DNA of 64,000 nt from JACCYI01 sp963828075 (GCA_963828075.1 CAWHDH010000017.1:930001-994000); one strand, 5' to 3'; positions 52,110 to 61,256 are shown, numbered from the stretch's first letter. The notes: generated from the letters alone by a model not told the origin. Program-made: numbers and translations.

Positions 52110-53801
52110 TCAGCCGGTGATCGCGCCTTCCGAGGCGCTCGAGACGAGCCTCGCGTACTTGGCCAGCACGCCGGTCTCGTACTGCCGCGGCGGCGGCTGG
52201 TAGACCGCGACGCGGGCGGCGATCTCGTCGTCGGAGAGCTCCACGTCGAGCCGCCGGGCGGCGACGTCGATGGTGATCGCGTCGCCGTCGGCGACGGCGG
52301 CGATCGGCCCGCCGCGGAACGCCTCGGGGGCGACGTGGCCGGCCATGAAGCCGTGGGTGGCGCCCGAGAAGCGCCCGTCGGTGAGCAGCGCGACCTCCTC
52401 GCCGAGCCCCTCCCCCACGAGCGCCGCGGTCACCGCCAGCATCTCGCGCATGCCCGGCCCGCCGGCGGGCCCCTCGTTGCGGATCACGAGGACGTCGCCG
52501 GGCACGATCGAGCCGGTGGTGACCGCCTTCATGGCGTCCTCCTCGGACTCGAACACGCGGGCGGGGCCGCGATGGTGGACGCGCTCGTGGCCCGAGAGCT
52601 TGACCACGCAGCCCTCCGGCGCGAGGTTGCCGCGCAGGATCGCCAGCCCGCCGGTGGCCTTGATCGGGTCGTCGAGCGGACGCACGACCGGCGGGCCGTC
52701 GTCAGGTTCGACGGCCTCGCGGGCGAGCTCGCCGATGCTGCGCCCGGTCACCGTCTGGGCGCCCTCGTGGAGCAGCCCTGCCTCGGCCAGCCGCTTGGCG
52801 ACGACCGGGACGCCGCCCGCCGCGTAGAGGTCGACCGCGACGTAGCGGCCGCCCGGCTTGAGGTCGCAGAGCAGCGGCGTGCGCGAGGCGATCCGGTCGA
52901 AGTCGTCGATGTCGAGCGCGACGCCGGCCTCACGGGCGACCGCCAGGAGGTGCAGGACGCCGTTGGTCGACCCCCCGGACGTGGCGATCGCGGCGATCGC
53001 GTTCTCCAGCGACTCGCGGGTGATGATGTCGCTCGGGCGCTGGCCGCGGGCGAGCACGTCCATGATCTGGCGGCCCGCCTCGCGGGCGACGTCGGCCTTG
53101 CTCGCGTTCTCGGCCGGCACCATGCTCGACCCGATCGGCGAGATCCCCATGACCTCGAACGCCATCGCCATCGTGTTGGCGGTGAACTGGCCGCCGCACG
53201 CGCCGGCGCCCGGCGAGGCGGCCTCCTCGATCTCGGTCAGCTGCTCGCGGGTGATGCGGCCGGACGCGTGCGCGCCGACCGCCTCGAAGACCTCCTGGAT
53301 CGTGATGTCCTGCCCCTGGTAGCGGCCTGGCGCGATCGAGCCGCCGTAGAGCATCAGCCCGGGGACGTCGAGCCGAGCGAGGCCCATGACCACACCGGGG
53401 ATGGTCTTGTCGCAGCCGGCGAGGCCGATCACCGCGTCGAACAGGTGGCCGAGGGTGACGAGCTCGATCGAGTCGGCGATCACCTCGCGCGACACCAGGC
53501 TCGTCTTCATCCCGCTGGTGCCCATCGTGATGCCGTCGGAGATCGCGATGGTGTTGAACTCCATCGGCGTCCCGCCGGCCTCGCGGATGCCCTCCTTGAC
53601 CTTCGCGGCCAGCGCGCGGAGGTGGAAGTTGCAGGGCATCGTCTCGATCCACGTATTGGCGACGCCGATGATCGGCTTGGCGAGGGCCTCGGCGTCGTAG
53701 CCGATCCCGTGCAGGTAGGAGCGCGCGGCGGCTCGCTCGGGACCCTCGGTCAGCGCCCGCGAGTTGTGCTTCGGATCGAGCCGGCCATTTCCCTGGGACA
53801 T
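52110..53801 (-). CDS. ilvD: Dihydroxy-acid dehydratase
   Basis: The 563-residue enzyme dehydrates 2,3-dihydroxy acids to 2-oxoacids, the third step of valine/isoleucine synthesis, and needs an iron-sulfur cluster. Family motifs are plain: IAISDGITMGTSGM, GLAGCDKTIPG (cluster Cys), GACGGQFTANTMA (cluster Cys) and GRFSGATHGFMAGHVAPEA near the C-terminus. Length is standard. It is the last gene after two small genes of unknown function and thiD on the same strand, with short gaps, so it may be cotranscribed with them. ATG 53801 is well supported by homology. Confidence 0.97.
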   Translation of the reverse strand: MSQGNGRLDPKHNSRALTEGPERAAARSYLHGIGYDAEALAKPIIGVANTWIETMPCNFHLRALAAKVKEGIREAGGTPMEFNTIAISDGITMGTSGMKTSLVSREVIADSIELVTLGHLFDAVIGLAGCDKTIPGVVMGLARLDVPGLMLYGGSIAPGRYQGQDITIQEVFEAVGAHASGRITREQLTEIEEAASPGAGACGGQFTANTMAMAFEVMGISPIGSSMVPAENASKADVAREAGRQIMDVLARGQRPSDIITRESLENAIAAIATSGGSTNGVLHLLAVAREAGVALDIDDFDRIASRTPLLCDLKPGGRYVAVDLYAAGGVPVVAKRLAEAGLLHEGAQTVTGRSIGELAREAVEPDDGPPVVRPLDDPIKATGGLAILRGNLAPEGCVVKLSGHERVHHRGPARVFESEEDAMKAVTTGSIVPGDVLVIRNEGPAGGPGMREMLAVTAALVGEGLGEEVALLTDGRFSGATHGFMAGHVAPEAFRGGPIAAVADGDAITIDVAARRLDVELSDDEIAARVAVYQPPPRQYETGVLAKYARLVSSASEGAITG

Positions 53802-53812
53802 GGCGCCAGAGC

Positions 53813-54451
53813 CTACGGGGTCGGAACGATGCCGCCGGACCCGCCGGCCGCCGCACGGCGCCGCTCCCGCGCCAGCCGCTCGCGCTCCCACTGGCTCAGG
53901 CGCCAGAGGTCGCGCCCCGCGTGCTTGGGATCCACCTGACGGCCGGGGAGGTGCATGTTCGCCGCCGAGATCAGGCGCCCCTCGTCGGCCTTGAGCGCCA
54001 TCCACTTGGCGAGCACGTCATCGGAGTCCGGAAGGCGCGACGAGCCGTAAGGCCGCGTCTCGTCCGGGAACTCGACGCAGTACTCGTTGAGGAGCTCGCG
54101 CGTCTGCGGGAGGTAGGCGACGATCGGCTTGTGCGGGTAGATCAGGTAGGCGTAGGGCGCGCCGCGCAGGTCGCGCCCGGTCTCCGGCCCGCCGGACCGG
54201 CCGCCCCAGACCCGCAGGAAGCCGAGGTCGCGGTACATCGCCCACTCCTCCTCGTTCACGCAGGAGCGCAGCAGCTCGCGGGCCTTCTGCTCGGCCCGGC
54301 GCTCACGGCCGGGGTCGTAGCCCGGGACGCCCGCGCCGCGCAGCCGTCGCCGCTCGCGCCGGGCGTCGAGCCGGCGATCGATCCACGGCATCGAGATCTC
54401 CCAGAGCAGGGCGAGGACGACGATCGCGGTGGCGCACAGCGCGACGGTCAT
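53813..54451 (-). CDS. Membrane-anchored hypothetical protein
   Basis: The 212-residue product has one N-terminal membrane helix (ALCATAIVVLALLWEISM) and a large charged, mostly cytosolic part rich in Arg and Glu. It contains EEWAMYRDLGFLRVWG and AYLIYPHKPIVAYLPQTRE; I do not recognise a family. It lies between a small gene (12-base gap) and ilvD (11-base gap), in one transcription unit with thiD. Conservation of this pair next to ilvD or thiD would be informative. Confidence 0.7.
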   Translation of the reverse strand: MTVALCATAIVVLALLWEISMPWIDRRLDARRERRRLRGAGVPGYDPGRERRAEQKARELLRSCVNEEEWAMYRDLGFLRVWGGRSGGPETGRDLRGAPYAYLIYPHKPIVAYLPQTRELLNEYCVEFPDETRPYGSSRLPDSDDVLAKWMALKADEGRLISAANMHLPGRQVDPKHAGRDLWRLSQWERERLARERRRAAAGGSGGIVPTP

Positions 54452-54463
54452 GTGGCTGCGGTC

Positions 54464-54712
54464 CTACCTGCCGCCGGCGGCGCGCGGGAAGAAGATCACG
54501 CGCGCGGTTCCGGTCGGGATCTCCTCGAACCTCTGCACCATCTCCGCCTCGCGGCGGCCGTGGAGGCCGGTCGTCGGCACGGCCGCCCACATCCCGCTGT
54601 CGAGCTGCCGGCGAAACTCGTCGACCAGGGCCTCGTGCTCGGCGGGGACGTCGAGGTCACCCTCGGCGATCAGCTGCTCGCCAAAGCCCGGTCGCATGCG
54701 CAGGAACTGCAT
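54464..54712 (-). CDS. Small hypothetical protein (82 aa)
   Basis: The 82-residue product includes EHEALVDEFRRQLDSGMWAA and a C-terminal ARVIFFPRAAGGR. I do not recognise it. It follows the thiD stop by seven bases and precedes the membrane-anchored protein gene by 12, which supports translation as part of the operon. A conserved-looking VPTTGLHGRREAEMV segment suggests a small ordered domain. Confidence 0.65.
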   Translation of the reverse strand: MQFLRMRPGFGEQLIAEGDLDVPAEHEALVDEFRRQLDSGMWAAVPTTGLHGRREAEMVQRFEEIPTGTARVIFFPRAAGGR

Positions 54713-54719
54713 CGGGGGA

Positions 54720-55580
54720 TTATGCCACCTGGTCGTTGAGTTCAGTTGAGGTCGCGCGCCAATTGTCCGTTGCCGGTCCACGGCGCGAGATCCCCAGCGC
54801 GTCGACGGGCCCGGCGCCGGCCCCGAGGTCGCGCAGCCCGTCGCGGACCGCCTCCGACGCGACCACGCGCGCCGCCCGGGCCGCATCGAGCGGCGGGAAG
54901 CCCAGCGCCAGATGCGCGGCGAGCGCCGACGCGTGCGTGCACCCTGAGCCGTGCGCGGCGCCGTCGGGATGGCGCTCGCCGGCGATCCGCTCGACGCGCC
55001 GGCCATCGAAGTACGTGTCGACGATCTCCTCGCGGTGGCCGCCGGTGACGACGACCACGGCGGGGCCCAGGGCGTGCAGCGCGCGGGCGAGCGCCTCCGC
55101 GTCATCCGGGTCCACCCTGTCCCCCGCCAGCACCCGCGCCTCGGGGAGGTTCGGCGTGATCACGGTGGCGCGCGGCAGCAGCAACTCGACCACGGCGGCA
55201 CGAGCGTCCTCGGCGAGCAGCACCGCGCCGGACTCGGCGATCATCACCGGATCGACCACCAGCGGCGGCCGGCCGGGCAGCCGGTCGTAGGCGCGGGCCA
55301 CCGCCGCCACCGTCGCGGCGTCCCCGAGCATCCCCGTCTTGACGGCGTCGACGCCGAGGTCGGCCGCCACGACCGCGACCTGCTCCTCGATGAACGCCGG
55401 CGGCACCGTGTGCACCGCAGTCACCTCGACGGTGTTCTGCGCGGTCAGCGCGGTGATCGCCGTCGCCCCGTGGACACCGCAGCGGGCGAACGCCTTGAGG
55501 TCGGCCTGGATCCCGGCGCCACCGCCCGAGTCCGAGCCGGCGATCGAGAGCACGCAGGGAACCGGGCGGTCACGGGTCAC
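54720..55580 (-). CDS. thiD: Hydroxymethylpyrimidine/phosphomethylpyrimidine kinase
   Basis: The 286-residue kinase phosphorylates HMP and HMP-P for thiamin synthesis; some homologues also act on pyridoxal. It is a ribokinase-fold enzyme with SIAGSDSGGGAGIQADLKAF (substrate loop), VVDPVMIAESG and the anion-hole motif GSGCTHASAL. GTG 55580 is chosen by homology; earlier in-frame GTG codons exist. No TPP riboswitch sequence was found upstream, which is coding sequence of dprA. It is 26 bases after dprA and seven before the next gene, so it belongs to the dprA-ilvD transcript. Confidence 0.95.
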   Translation of the reverse strand: MTRDRPVPCVLSIAGSDSGGGAGIQADLKAFARCGVHGATAITALTAQNTVEVTAVHTVPPAFIEEQVAVVAADLGVDAVKTGMLGDAATVAAVARAYDRLPGRPPLVVDPVMIAESGAVLLAEDARAAVVELLLPRATVITPNLPEARVLAGDRVDPDDAEALARALHALGPAVVVVTGGHREEIVDTYFDGRRVERIAGERHPDGAAHGSGCTHASALAAHLALGFPPLDAARAARVVASEAVRDGLRDLGAGAGPVDALGISRRGPATDNWRATSTELNDQVA

Positions 55581-55606
55581 GGCGAGGCAGGGTAGTACCG
55601 CCACCG

Positions 55607-56707
55607 TCACGGCCACCCACCCGGGATCCGGACGTAGCCCCCGCCGAAGTCGCGCCGGATCAGCCCGCGGAGCTCGAGCTCGGTCAGCCCGCGCATCGCG
55701 TCCTGCGCCTCCTCGGGCGTCGCCGCCAGCGCCTCGACGCCGCCGGCGCCCTGCTCCACCGCGTCGAGCAGCCGGCGCAGGTGCGGCTCGAGCGCCACCA
55801 CCGCCTCGGCGCCGCCGGCCACCACTCGCCGCGGGCTCCCGTCGGCGGCCAGGAGGTCCAGGACGTCCTCGCCGCCGCGCACGAGCGCCGCGCCGGCCTG
55901 CAGGAGCCCGTTGGCGCCCGCAGCCAGACGCGACGTGATGTGACCCGGGACGGCCGCGACCGTCCGGCCCAGCTCGGCGGCCAGGTCGGCGGTGATCAGC
56001 GAGCCCGACCGCTCGGCGCCCTCCACGACGATGGTCACGCGCGCCAGCGCCGCGATGAGGCGGTTGCGGGCCGGGAAGCACCAGCGGAACGCCCCGAACC
56101 CGGGCGGCAGCTCGGAGATGACGCAGCCGCGCGCCAGCAGGTCGGCGTGCAGGCGGCGCTTGCTCGCGGGATAGGGCAGGTCGGCGCCGCCGGCCAGCAC
56201 CGCCACGGTCGGGGTCGACGCCTCGAGCGCCCCGGTGTGGGCGGCCGAGTCGACTCCCAGCGCCATGCCCGAGACCACCGGCACTCCGGCCGCCGACAGC
56301 TCCCGCCCGAGCGAGCGCGCCACCTCCAGCCCGTAGGCCGACGCCTTGCGCGCACCGACGATCGCCACCGCGTCGGGGTCGTGGAGCGAGCCCGTCGCCG
56401 ACCCGCCGATGTGCAGGACGGCCGGCGGATCGGGCAGGTCGCGCAGGCGCTCCGGGTAGCCGGCGACGCAGCGGCAGGCCGCCGACAGGCCGGCCTCGAC
56501 GATCCGCGCGCGAGCCGGCGCCGGCTCGAAACCGGCGTAGCGGCGCTGCGGGGCGTCGGAGCGCGCGAGCGCGAGGAGGTCCGCGTCGGCGAGGGCGAGC
56601 ATCCTGGCCCGAGCGCCCCGGGTACGCCATTGCAGGTCGATCACCCCACCGAGCGCGGCGATCAGGTCGGTGCGGCGCAGGCACGCGTCGCAGGCGTCGA
56701 CACTCAT
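55607..56707 (-). CDS. dprA: DNA-processing protein DprA/Smf
   Basis: The 366-residue protein loads RecA on incoming single-stranded DNA during natural transformation. The Rossmann-like DprA domain carries VAIVGARKASAYGLEVA, VVSGMALGVDSAAHTGAL and ELPPGFGAFRWCFPARNRL, and a C-terminal winged-helix-like region follows (ALAATPEEAQDAMRGLTELE). Its ATG 56707 overlaps the comM stop (ATGA). The comM-dprA pair suggests competence capacity or recombination housekeeping; this order is common in actinobacteria. Confidence 0.96.
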   Translation of the reverse strand: MSVDACDACLRRTDLIAALGGVIDLQWRTRGARARMLALADADLLALARSDAPQRRYAGFEPAPARARIVEAGLSAACRCVAGYPERLRDLPDPPAVLHIGGSATGSLHDPDAVAIVGARKASAYGLEVARSLGRELSAAGVPVVSGMALGVDSAAHTGALEASTPTVAVLAGGADLPYPASKRRLHADLLARGCVISELPPGFGAFRWCFPARNRLIAALARVTIVVEGAERSGSLITADLAAELGRTVAAVPGHITSRLAAGANGLLQAGAALVRGGEDVLDLLAADGSPRRVVAGGAEAVVALEPHLRRLLDAVEQGAGGVEALAATPEEAQDAMRGLTELELRGLIRRDFGGGYVRIPGGWP

Positions 56708-58221
56708 GCCGCCACCTGCCCCGACGCCTGCGTCCGCAGCCCCGCCGCCTCGGCGATGTCGTCGGGCTCGACGCGCTCCGAGCCACGCAGGTCGGCGACC
56801 GTCCGCGCGACGCGCAGGACCCGTGCGTGGCCGCGCGCGCTCAGCCCGTCGCGGTCGTGCAGCTCGTAGAGGCGGCGGGTGGCCGCGGGCGTGGCCAGGC
56901 TCAGCTCGGTCAGCATCCGCGGGGTCATCTCCGCGTTGCAGGCGATGCCGAGCCCGGCGAAGCGATGCTCCTGGCGCTCGCGCGCCACGATCACCTCGCC
57001 CCGGATCGCGTCCGACGGCGGCGCGACCTGCTCGCGCAGTGCGACGCCCGACGGCCGCCCCACCTTGACGGTGACGTCGATCCGGTCGAGCAGCGGCCCG
57101 CTCAGACGCCGCTCGTGGCGCGAGATGTCGGCTCCGCTGCAGTGGCACGCCGCGTCGCCCTTCCCACAGGGGCAGGGGTTGGCGGCCGCGACGAGCATGC
57201 AGCGGCTCGGGTAGACGACGAGCCGCTGGCCGCGGACGATCGCGACCCGCCCGTCCTCGAGCGGCTGGCGGAGCGCCTCGAGGCTCGAGCGCGGGAACTC
57301 GGGCAGCTCGTCGAGGAAGAGGACGCCGTGGTGTGCGAGCGTCACCTCTCCGGGCATCGGGGTGCTGCCGCCGCCGACCAGGCCCGCCGGCGAGATCGTG
57401 TGATGCGGCGCCCGGAACGGCCGCTCGCGCACCAGCCCGCCGCCCGAGTGCAGCCCGGCGATCGAGTGGATCCGGGTCACGCCGATCGCCTCGGCATCGT
57501 TGAGCGGCGGCAGGATCGACGGGATCCGGCGCGCCAGCATCGTCTTGCCCGTGCCGGGCGGCCCGTGGAGGAACAGGTTGTGCCCGCCGGCGGCGGCGAC
57601 CCGGAGCGCCGGGATCAGCGCGTTGTGCCCGCGGACGTCGGCGAGGTCCAGACCGTCCGCGGGGGACGCCGGCGGCTCCCCGGGGTCCGGGAGCGCTCGG
57701 GTCGGTGCTGGCTCGCCCCGCAGCGCCGCCACCGCCTCGACGAGCGACTCCACCCCGCAGACCTCCAGCCCCGCGACGAGCCCGGCCTCCCGCGCCCGCG
57801 ACCGCGGCACGACGATCCGGGCGAGCCCGTGCCTGTGCGCCCCTTCGGCGATCGCCAGGATCCCGCGCACCGGGCGCACCTCGCCGGCCAGCGAGAGCTC
57901 GCCGCAGACGCCGGCGCGCTCCACCGTCTCGGGTGCCAGCTGGCCGCTCGCCACCAGGACCGCGATGGCGAGTGGCAGATCGAACCCCGGCCCCACCTTG
58001 TGCAGCGACGCCGGCGCCAGGTTGACGGTGATGCGCTTGAGCGGGAACTCGAACCCCGAGTTCACCAGCGCCGCCCGGACGCGCTCACGTGCCTCGCGGA
58101 CCGCCTTGTCGGCCAGGCCGACGACCGTGAACGCCGGCAGCCCCGAGCGCAGGTCGGCCTCGACCCAGACCCGCCGGCTCTGGACCCCGTCGAGCGCGAA
58201 GGTGGTCACGCGTGCGAGCAC
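56704..58221 (-). CDS. comM: YifB/ComM-family magnesium-chelatase-like AAA ATPase
   Basis: The 505-residue AAA+ protein promotes branch migration in natural transformation. An N-terminal Lon-like domain (FTVVGLADKAVREARERVRA) is followed by the ATPase with Walker A GPPGTGKTML and Walker B LFLDELPEF. A zinc-like cluster CPCGKGDAACHC and a C-terminal Mg-chelatase domain complete it. GTG 58221 lies three bases after the yraN stop; its stop overlaps dprA. Length fits the family. Confidence 0.96.
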   Translation of the reverse strand: MLARVTTFALDGVQSRRVWVEADLRSGLPAFTVVGLADKAVREARERVRAALVNSGFEFPLKRITVNLAPASLHKVGPGFDLPLAIAVLVASGQLAPETVERAGVCGELSLAGEVRPVRGILAIAEGAHRHGLARIVVPRSRAREAGLVAGLEVCGVESLVEAVAALRGEPAPTRALPDPGEPPASPADGLDLADVRGHNALIPALRVAAAGGHNLFLHGPPGTGKTMLARRIPSILPPLNDAEAIGVTRIHSIAGLHSGGGLVRERPFRAPHHTISPAGLVGGGSTPMPGEVTLAHHGVLFLDELPEFPRSSLEALRQPLEDGRVAIVRGQRLVVYPSRCMLVAAANPCPCGKGDAACHCSGADISRHERRLSGPLLDRIDVTVKVGRPSGVALREQVAPPSDAIRGEVIVARERQEHRFAGLGIACNAEMTPRMLTELSLATPAATRRLYELHDRDGLSARGHARVLRVARTVADLRGSERVEPDDIAEAAGLRTQASGQVAA

Positions 58222-58224
58222 GGC

Positions 58225-58593
58225 TCAGAACGCCCCCTCGAGGTGATCCAGCGACACCAGCCGGCCCTGGCCGTCGACGGTGACGCCGACGGCGTCGAAG
58301 CGCAGCTCCGCGGACCACGGGCGGTCGCGGACATCGACGAGGTACGCGGCGGCCATCTTGCGGACCTGGCCACGCTTGCGGTCGTGCAGCGCGTCCCACG
58401 GGCTGCCCGACCCCGCGCGTCGGGTCTTGACCTCGCAGAAGACGAGCTCGCCGTCGCCCTCGGCCACGAGGTCGAGCTCGCCGAAGCGGGTGCGGTGGTT
58501 GCGCGCGAGGACGCGGTAGCCAAGGCGCTCGAAGTGCTCGGCGGCGAGCCGCTCGCCGAGCCGGCCGAGGGTATGTCGGGAGTCGGTGGTCAC
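58225..58593 (-). CDS. YraN/UPF0102 nuclease-fold protein
   Basis: The 122-residue product has a restriction-endonuclease-like fold: GRLGERLAAEHFERLGYRVL, then ELDLVAEGDGELVFCEVKTR, which contains the E...D...ExK nuclease pattern. Function is unknown; genes of this family sit with comM and rnhB across bacteria. GTG 58593 is preferred to GTG 58623, because a perfect hairpin (58593-58620) lies between the two and alignment begins at TTDSRHTLG. Confidence 0.9.
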   Translation of the reverse strand: MTTDSRHTLGRLGERLAAEHFERLGYRVLARNHRTRFGELDLVAEGDGELVFCEVKTRRAGSGSPWDALHDRKRGQVRKMAAAYLVDVRDRPWSAELRFDAVGVTVDGQGRLVSLDHLEGAF

Positions 58594-58620
58594 GCCCGGC
58601 GACGCTATGGACGCCGGGCG
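58593..58620 (-). terminator. Hairpin between the repeat-protein gene and yraN
   Basis: CGCCCGGCG (58593-58601) pairs perfectly with CGCCGGGCG (58612-58620) over a 10-base loop. On the minus strand it lies after the secreted protein gene (ends 58676) and just at the yraN start. No poly-U is present. Confidence 0.45.
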
Positions 58621-58675
58621 CACGGATCAGCACGCGGTGGTCACAAAACGCCCGCGCAAGTGTGAAATAAGGCCC

Positions 58676-59596
58676 CTACGCGCAGACGACGAAGCGCCGG
58701 GACACGATCTTGATCGCCTGCCGCTTCTGACCCGGACGCCGGTAGTAGATCCGGGCGGACACGCGGTGCCGCCCGGGGGCGAGCTGGATCGGGAGGCTGC
58801 GGCGGTACGGCGCGCGGCGATCCGTCCGCGAGACCGCGCGGTGGCGGCCGGAGGGCGTGCGATAGAAGAAGACGACGCGCCGGACCTGCGGCTTGGCGCG
58901 GCCCGGGCGCTTGCGGACGGTGAGCGAGACCGGCATCCGCCGGCCGCGCGGAGTGCAGTCGAGGCCGGCCTCGACCTCGACGGAACCGCCGCCCACCGGT
59001 GTCGCCGGCGGCGGCGAGGGTCCGGGGGTCGGGGGTGGTTCGGGCGTCGGCGTCGGCGCCCCGCCCTCGGAGAACCGGCGCGAGAGGTTGGTGAGCGGAA
59101 CGTCGCCGGACGGCTCGTCCCGCTTGGCGCCGTAGGCCACGACGATCTCCGCGTCGCCCCCGCTGTTGCTGTTGCGCAGAAGCCACCGCCCGTTGATGCG
59201 CCGGAACACGCCGATCGTCGTGGTCCCGTTGCCGTCCCAGTCGCCCGTCACCGGCACGTCGTCACTCCCCGCGGTGCCAAAGCTGACGTCGATGTCCGGT
59301 GTGCCGCCGCTGTTGCGATTGCGCAGGAGCCACTGCGCGGTCTGGCGCCGGTACACCCCGATCGTCAGCGATCCATTGCCATCCCAGTCGCCGGTGACCG
59401 GGAGGTCGTTGTACGGCTCCCGCGGGGCGCCGAAGCTGAACTTCAGCTCGGGATCGCCGCCGCTGACCGAGTCGCGGAGCAGCCACTCGCTCGTCGACGT
59501 GCGGAACACGCCGATGCCCGCCTCGGCGGTCGAGGGGGCCGGCGCCACCCCGGCCGCCAGGAGGATCGCGGGCCGCCGAAGTCGCGAGGAACCCAT
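58676..59596 (-). CDS. Secreted VCBS/FG-GAP-like repeat protein
   Basis: The 306-residue exported protein has a signal peptide (about 1-26), then three repeats of about 48 residues with the core GDWDGNGxxTIGVxRR and WLLRNxNSGG, resembling FG-GAP/VCBS calcium-binding propeller blades. A Pro-rich linker (PTPTPEPPPTPGPSPP) leads to a basic, Arg-rich beta-sandwich C-terminal module (about 205-306) similar in character to the ends of the GH92 and beta-helix proteins. Three blades are too few for a closed propeller, so it may oligomerise. AGGA precedes ATG 59596. It sits within the housekeeping cluster. Confidence 0.78.
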   Translation of the reverse strand: MGSSRLRRPAILLAAGVAPAPSTAEAGIGVFRTSTSEWLLRDSVSGGDPELKFSFGAPREPYNDLPVTGDWDGNGSLTIGVYRRQTAQWLLRNRNSGGTPDIDVSFGTAGSDDVPVTGDWDGNGTTTIGVFRRINGRWLLRNSNSGGDAEIVVAYGAKRDEPSGDVPLTNLSRRFSEGGAPTPTPEPPPTPGPSPPPATPVGGGSVEVEAGLDCTPRGRRMPVSLTVRKRPGRAKPQVRRVVFFYRTPSGRHRAVSRTDRRAPYRRSLPIQLAPGRHRVSARIYYRRPGQKRQAIKIVSRRFVVCA

Positions 59597-59620
59597 CGCC
59601 TTCGATCCTGGCCAACGGCC

Positions 59621-60589
59621 TCACGCGTAGAAGTTGCGGTCCCAGCGATGCGCCCGCAGCTTTTCGACCACGTCGGGCGCCAGGCCCTCCCCGTCGCCGA
59701 CGGCGCAGTTGCGCTCGGCGTTGCGCACCGATCTCATCCCCGGGATCACCGTCGACACGGCCGCCTGCGAGAGCACGAACCGCAGCGCGACCTCGGCCAG
59801 CTCCGAGCGCTCGATGCCGAGATCGGAGACCAGCGCGCGCACGCGCTCGTCCACCTCCGCCAGGCGGTCGCCGCGGAAGTAGTGGTTGCGGAAGTCGCCC
59901 TCCGGGAACGTCGAGTCGGGCCCGATGACGCCGGTCAGCGCGCCCTCGTCGAACGGCACCCGCACGATCACGCCGACGCCGTGATCCGAGCAGGCGGCGA
60001 GCAGCTCGTCCTCCGGCGACTGGTCGAAGACGTTGTAGATGACCTGGACGGTGTCGACGACGCCGGTCTCGATCAGACGGATGGCGTTGGCGGGCTGGTG
60101 GTCGTTGATCGAGACGCCGAACGCGCGGATCAGGCCCTCGGACTTGCAGGCTTCGACCCCCTCGAGCCAGGAGCCGCGACCGACCCATTCGTCGTGCCAG
60201 ACGTGGAACTGCTGCACGTCGATGACGTCGAGCCCGAGATTCGAGAGGCTGCGCTCGGTGCACTCGCGGACCCAGTCGGCGGGGAACGCGTCCTCGGGGT
60301 CGACCCCGCCCGGCGCGGGCCAGATCTGGTTCTTGGGAGGCACCTTCGACGCGACGGCGATGTGCTGCTCGTGCTCGCGGACGACCTGGCCGACGAGCTC
60401 CTCGGAGTGCCCCATCCCGTACTGCAGCGCGGTGTCGATGAACGTCACCCCGAGCTCGATGGCGCGGCGCAGCGCCCGCAGCGACTCCTCGTCATCCGCG
60501 CCGAGCCATCCGCTGCCGCCGATGCCCCAGGAGCCGTAGCCGATCTCCGACACCTCGATGCCGGTCCGTCCCAATGTCCTTGAGTTCAT
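59621..60589 (-). CDS. Aldo/keto reductase
   Basis: The 322-residue NADPH-dependent reductase has the AKR barrel signature: RTLGRTGIEVSEIGYGSWGI at the start and VTFIDTALQYGMGHSEELVG with the catalytic Asp and Tyr, followed by VASKVPP with the catalytic Lys. The cofactor region is VLSQAAVSTVIPGMRS. It belongs to the YajO/Tas-like general stress group; the substrate is unknown. It lies between the secreted repeat protein and rnhB on the same strand, with 24- and 27-base gaps. Confidence 0.93.
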   Translation of the reverse strand: MNSRTLGRTGIEVSEIGYGSWGIGGSGWLGADDEESLRALRRAIELGVTFIDTALQYGMGHSEELVGQVVREHEQHIAVASKVPPKNQIWPAPGGVDPEDAFPADWVRECTERSLSNLGLDVIDVQQFHVWHDEWVGRGSWLEGVEACKSEGLIRAFGVSINDHQPANAIRLIETGVVDTVQVIYNVFDQSPEDELLAACSDHGVGVIVRVPFDEGALTGVIGPDSTFPEGDFRNHYFRGDRLAEVDERVRALVSDLGIERSELAEVALRFVLSQAAVSTVIPGMRSVRNAERNCAVGDGEGLAPDVVEKLRAHRWDRNFYA

Positions 60590-60616
60590 GCGAGGGCGCG
60601 TACCCCACCCAGGCGG

Positions 60617-61207
60617 TTAGAGCACCAACTGCTGATAGGCCATCGACTGGAAAGACATCCGGTGCAGCGGCGAGACACCGAGACGCTCGATCGCGGCCCG
60701 GTGCTCGGGGGTCGAGTAGCCGACATGGGTCTCGAACTCCCAGCCAGGGAACTGCTCGGCTGCGCGGCGCATGAAGCGATCGCGGGTGACCTTGGCGATG
60801 ACCGAAGCCGCCGCGATCGCCGCGCTCGTCGCGTCCCCGCCGACGACCGGCCGCTGCTCGAAGCCGGTTGGCGGGACGGCGAACCCGTCACTCAGGCAGA
60901 TGCAGCCCTCGCGCCCGACGCGTCGCAACATGTCCGACAGCGCCCGCAGGTTGGTGACGTGGAGCCCGCGCTCGTCGATGCCGCGGGCGCAGCGCGACGT
61001 GACGGCCACACAGCTCGCCGCCCGCAGGACCCGGGGGTAGAGCTCCTCCCGCATCTGCTCGGTGTGCTGCTTGGAGTCGTTGAGCTGTGAGAGCGAGCGC
61101 AGGTCGCGCAGGCTCAGGCGCTCGTAGTCGAAGAGGACCCCGGCGGCGACCAGCGGGCCGGCCAGGCAGCCGCGCCCGGCCTCATCGGCGCCCGCCACGA
61201 AGCGCAC
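60617..61207 (-). CDS. rnhB: Ribonuclease HII
   Basis: This 196-residue enzyme removes ribonucleotides and RNA primers from DNA. The metal-binding motif is GADEAGRGCLAGPLV at the N-terminus, with a further Asp in QLNDSKQ and DATSAAIAAASVIAKVTRD later. GTG 61207 gives a start seven residues before the motif, which fits E. coli-like RNase HII. Coding bias continues upstream in frame (LFAWDRALG) to overlap the lepB end, but no ATG, GTG or TTG lies there until 61363, so the exact start is uncertain. Gene order lepB-rnhB is conserved in actinobacteria. Confidence 0.93.
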   Translation of the reverse strand: MRFVAGADEAGRGCLAGPLVAAGVLFDYERLSLRDLRSLSQLNDSKQHTEQMREELYPRVLRAASCVAVTSRCARGIDERGLHVTNLRALSDMLRRVGREGCICLSDGFAVPPTGFEQRPVVGGDATSAAIAAASVIAKVTRDRFMRRAAEQFPGWEFETHVGYSTPEHRAAIERLGVSPLHRMSFQSMAYQQLVL

Positions 61208-61256
61208 GCCGAGCGCCCGGTCCCAGGCGAAGAGCCGGCGGCCGGAGCGGCGCTTC

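Noticed and set aside
55581..55700. TPP riboswitch upstream of thiD
   Set aside because: The region is dprA coding sequence and lacks the conserved THI-box elements.
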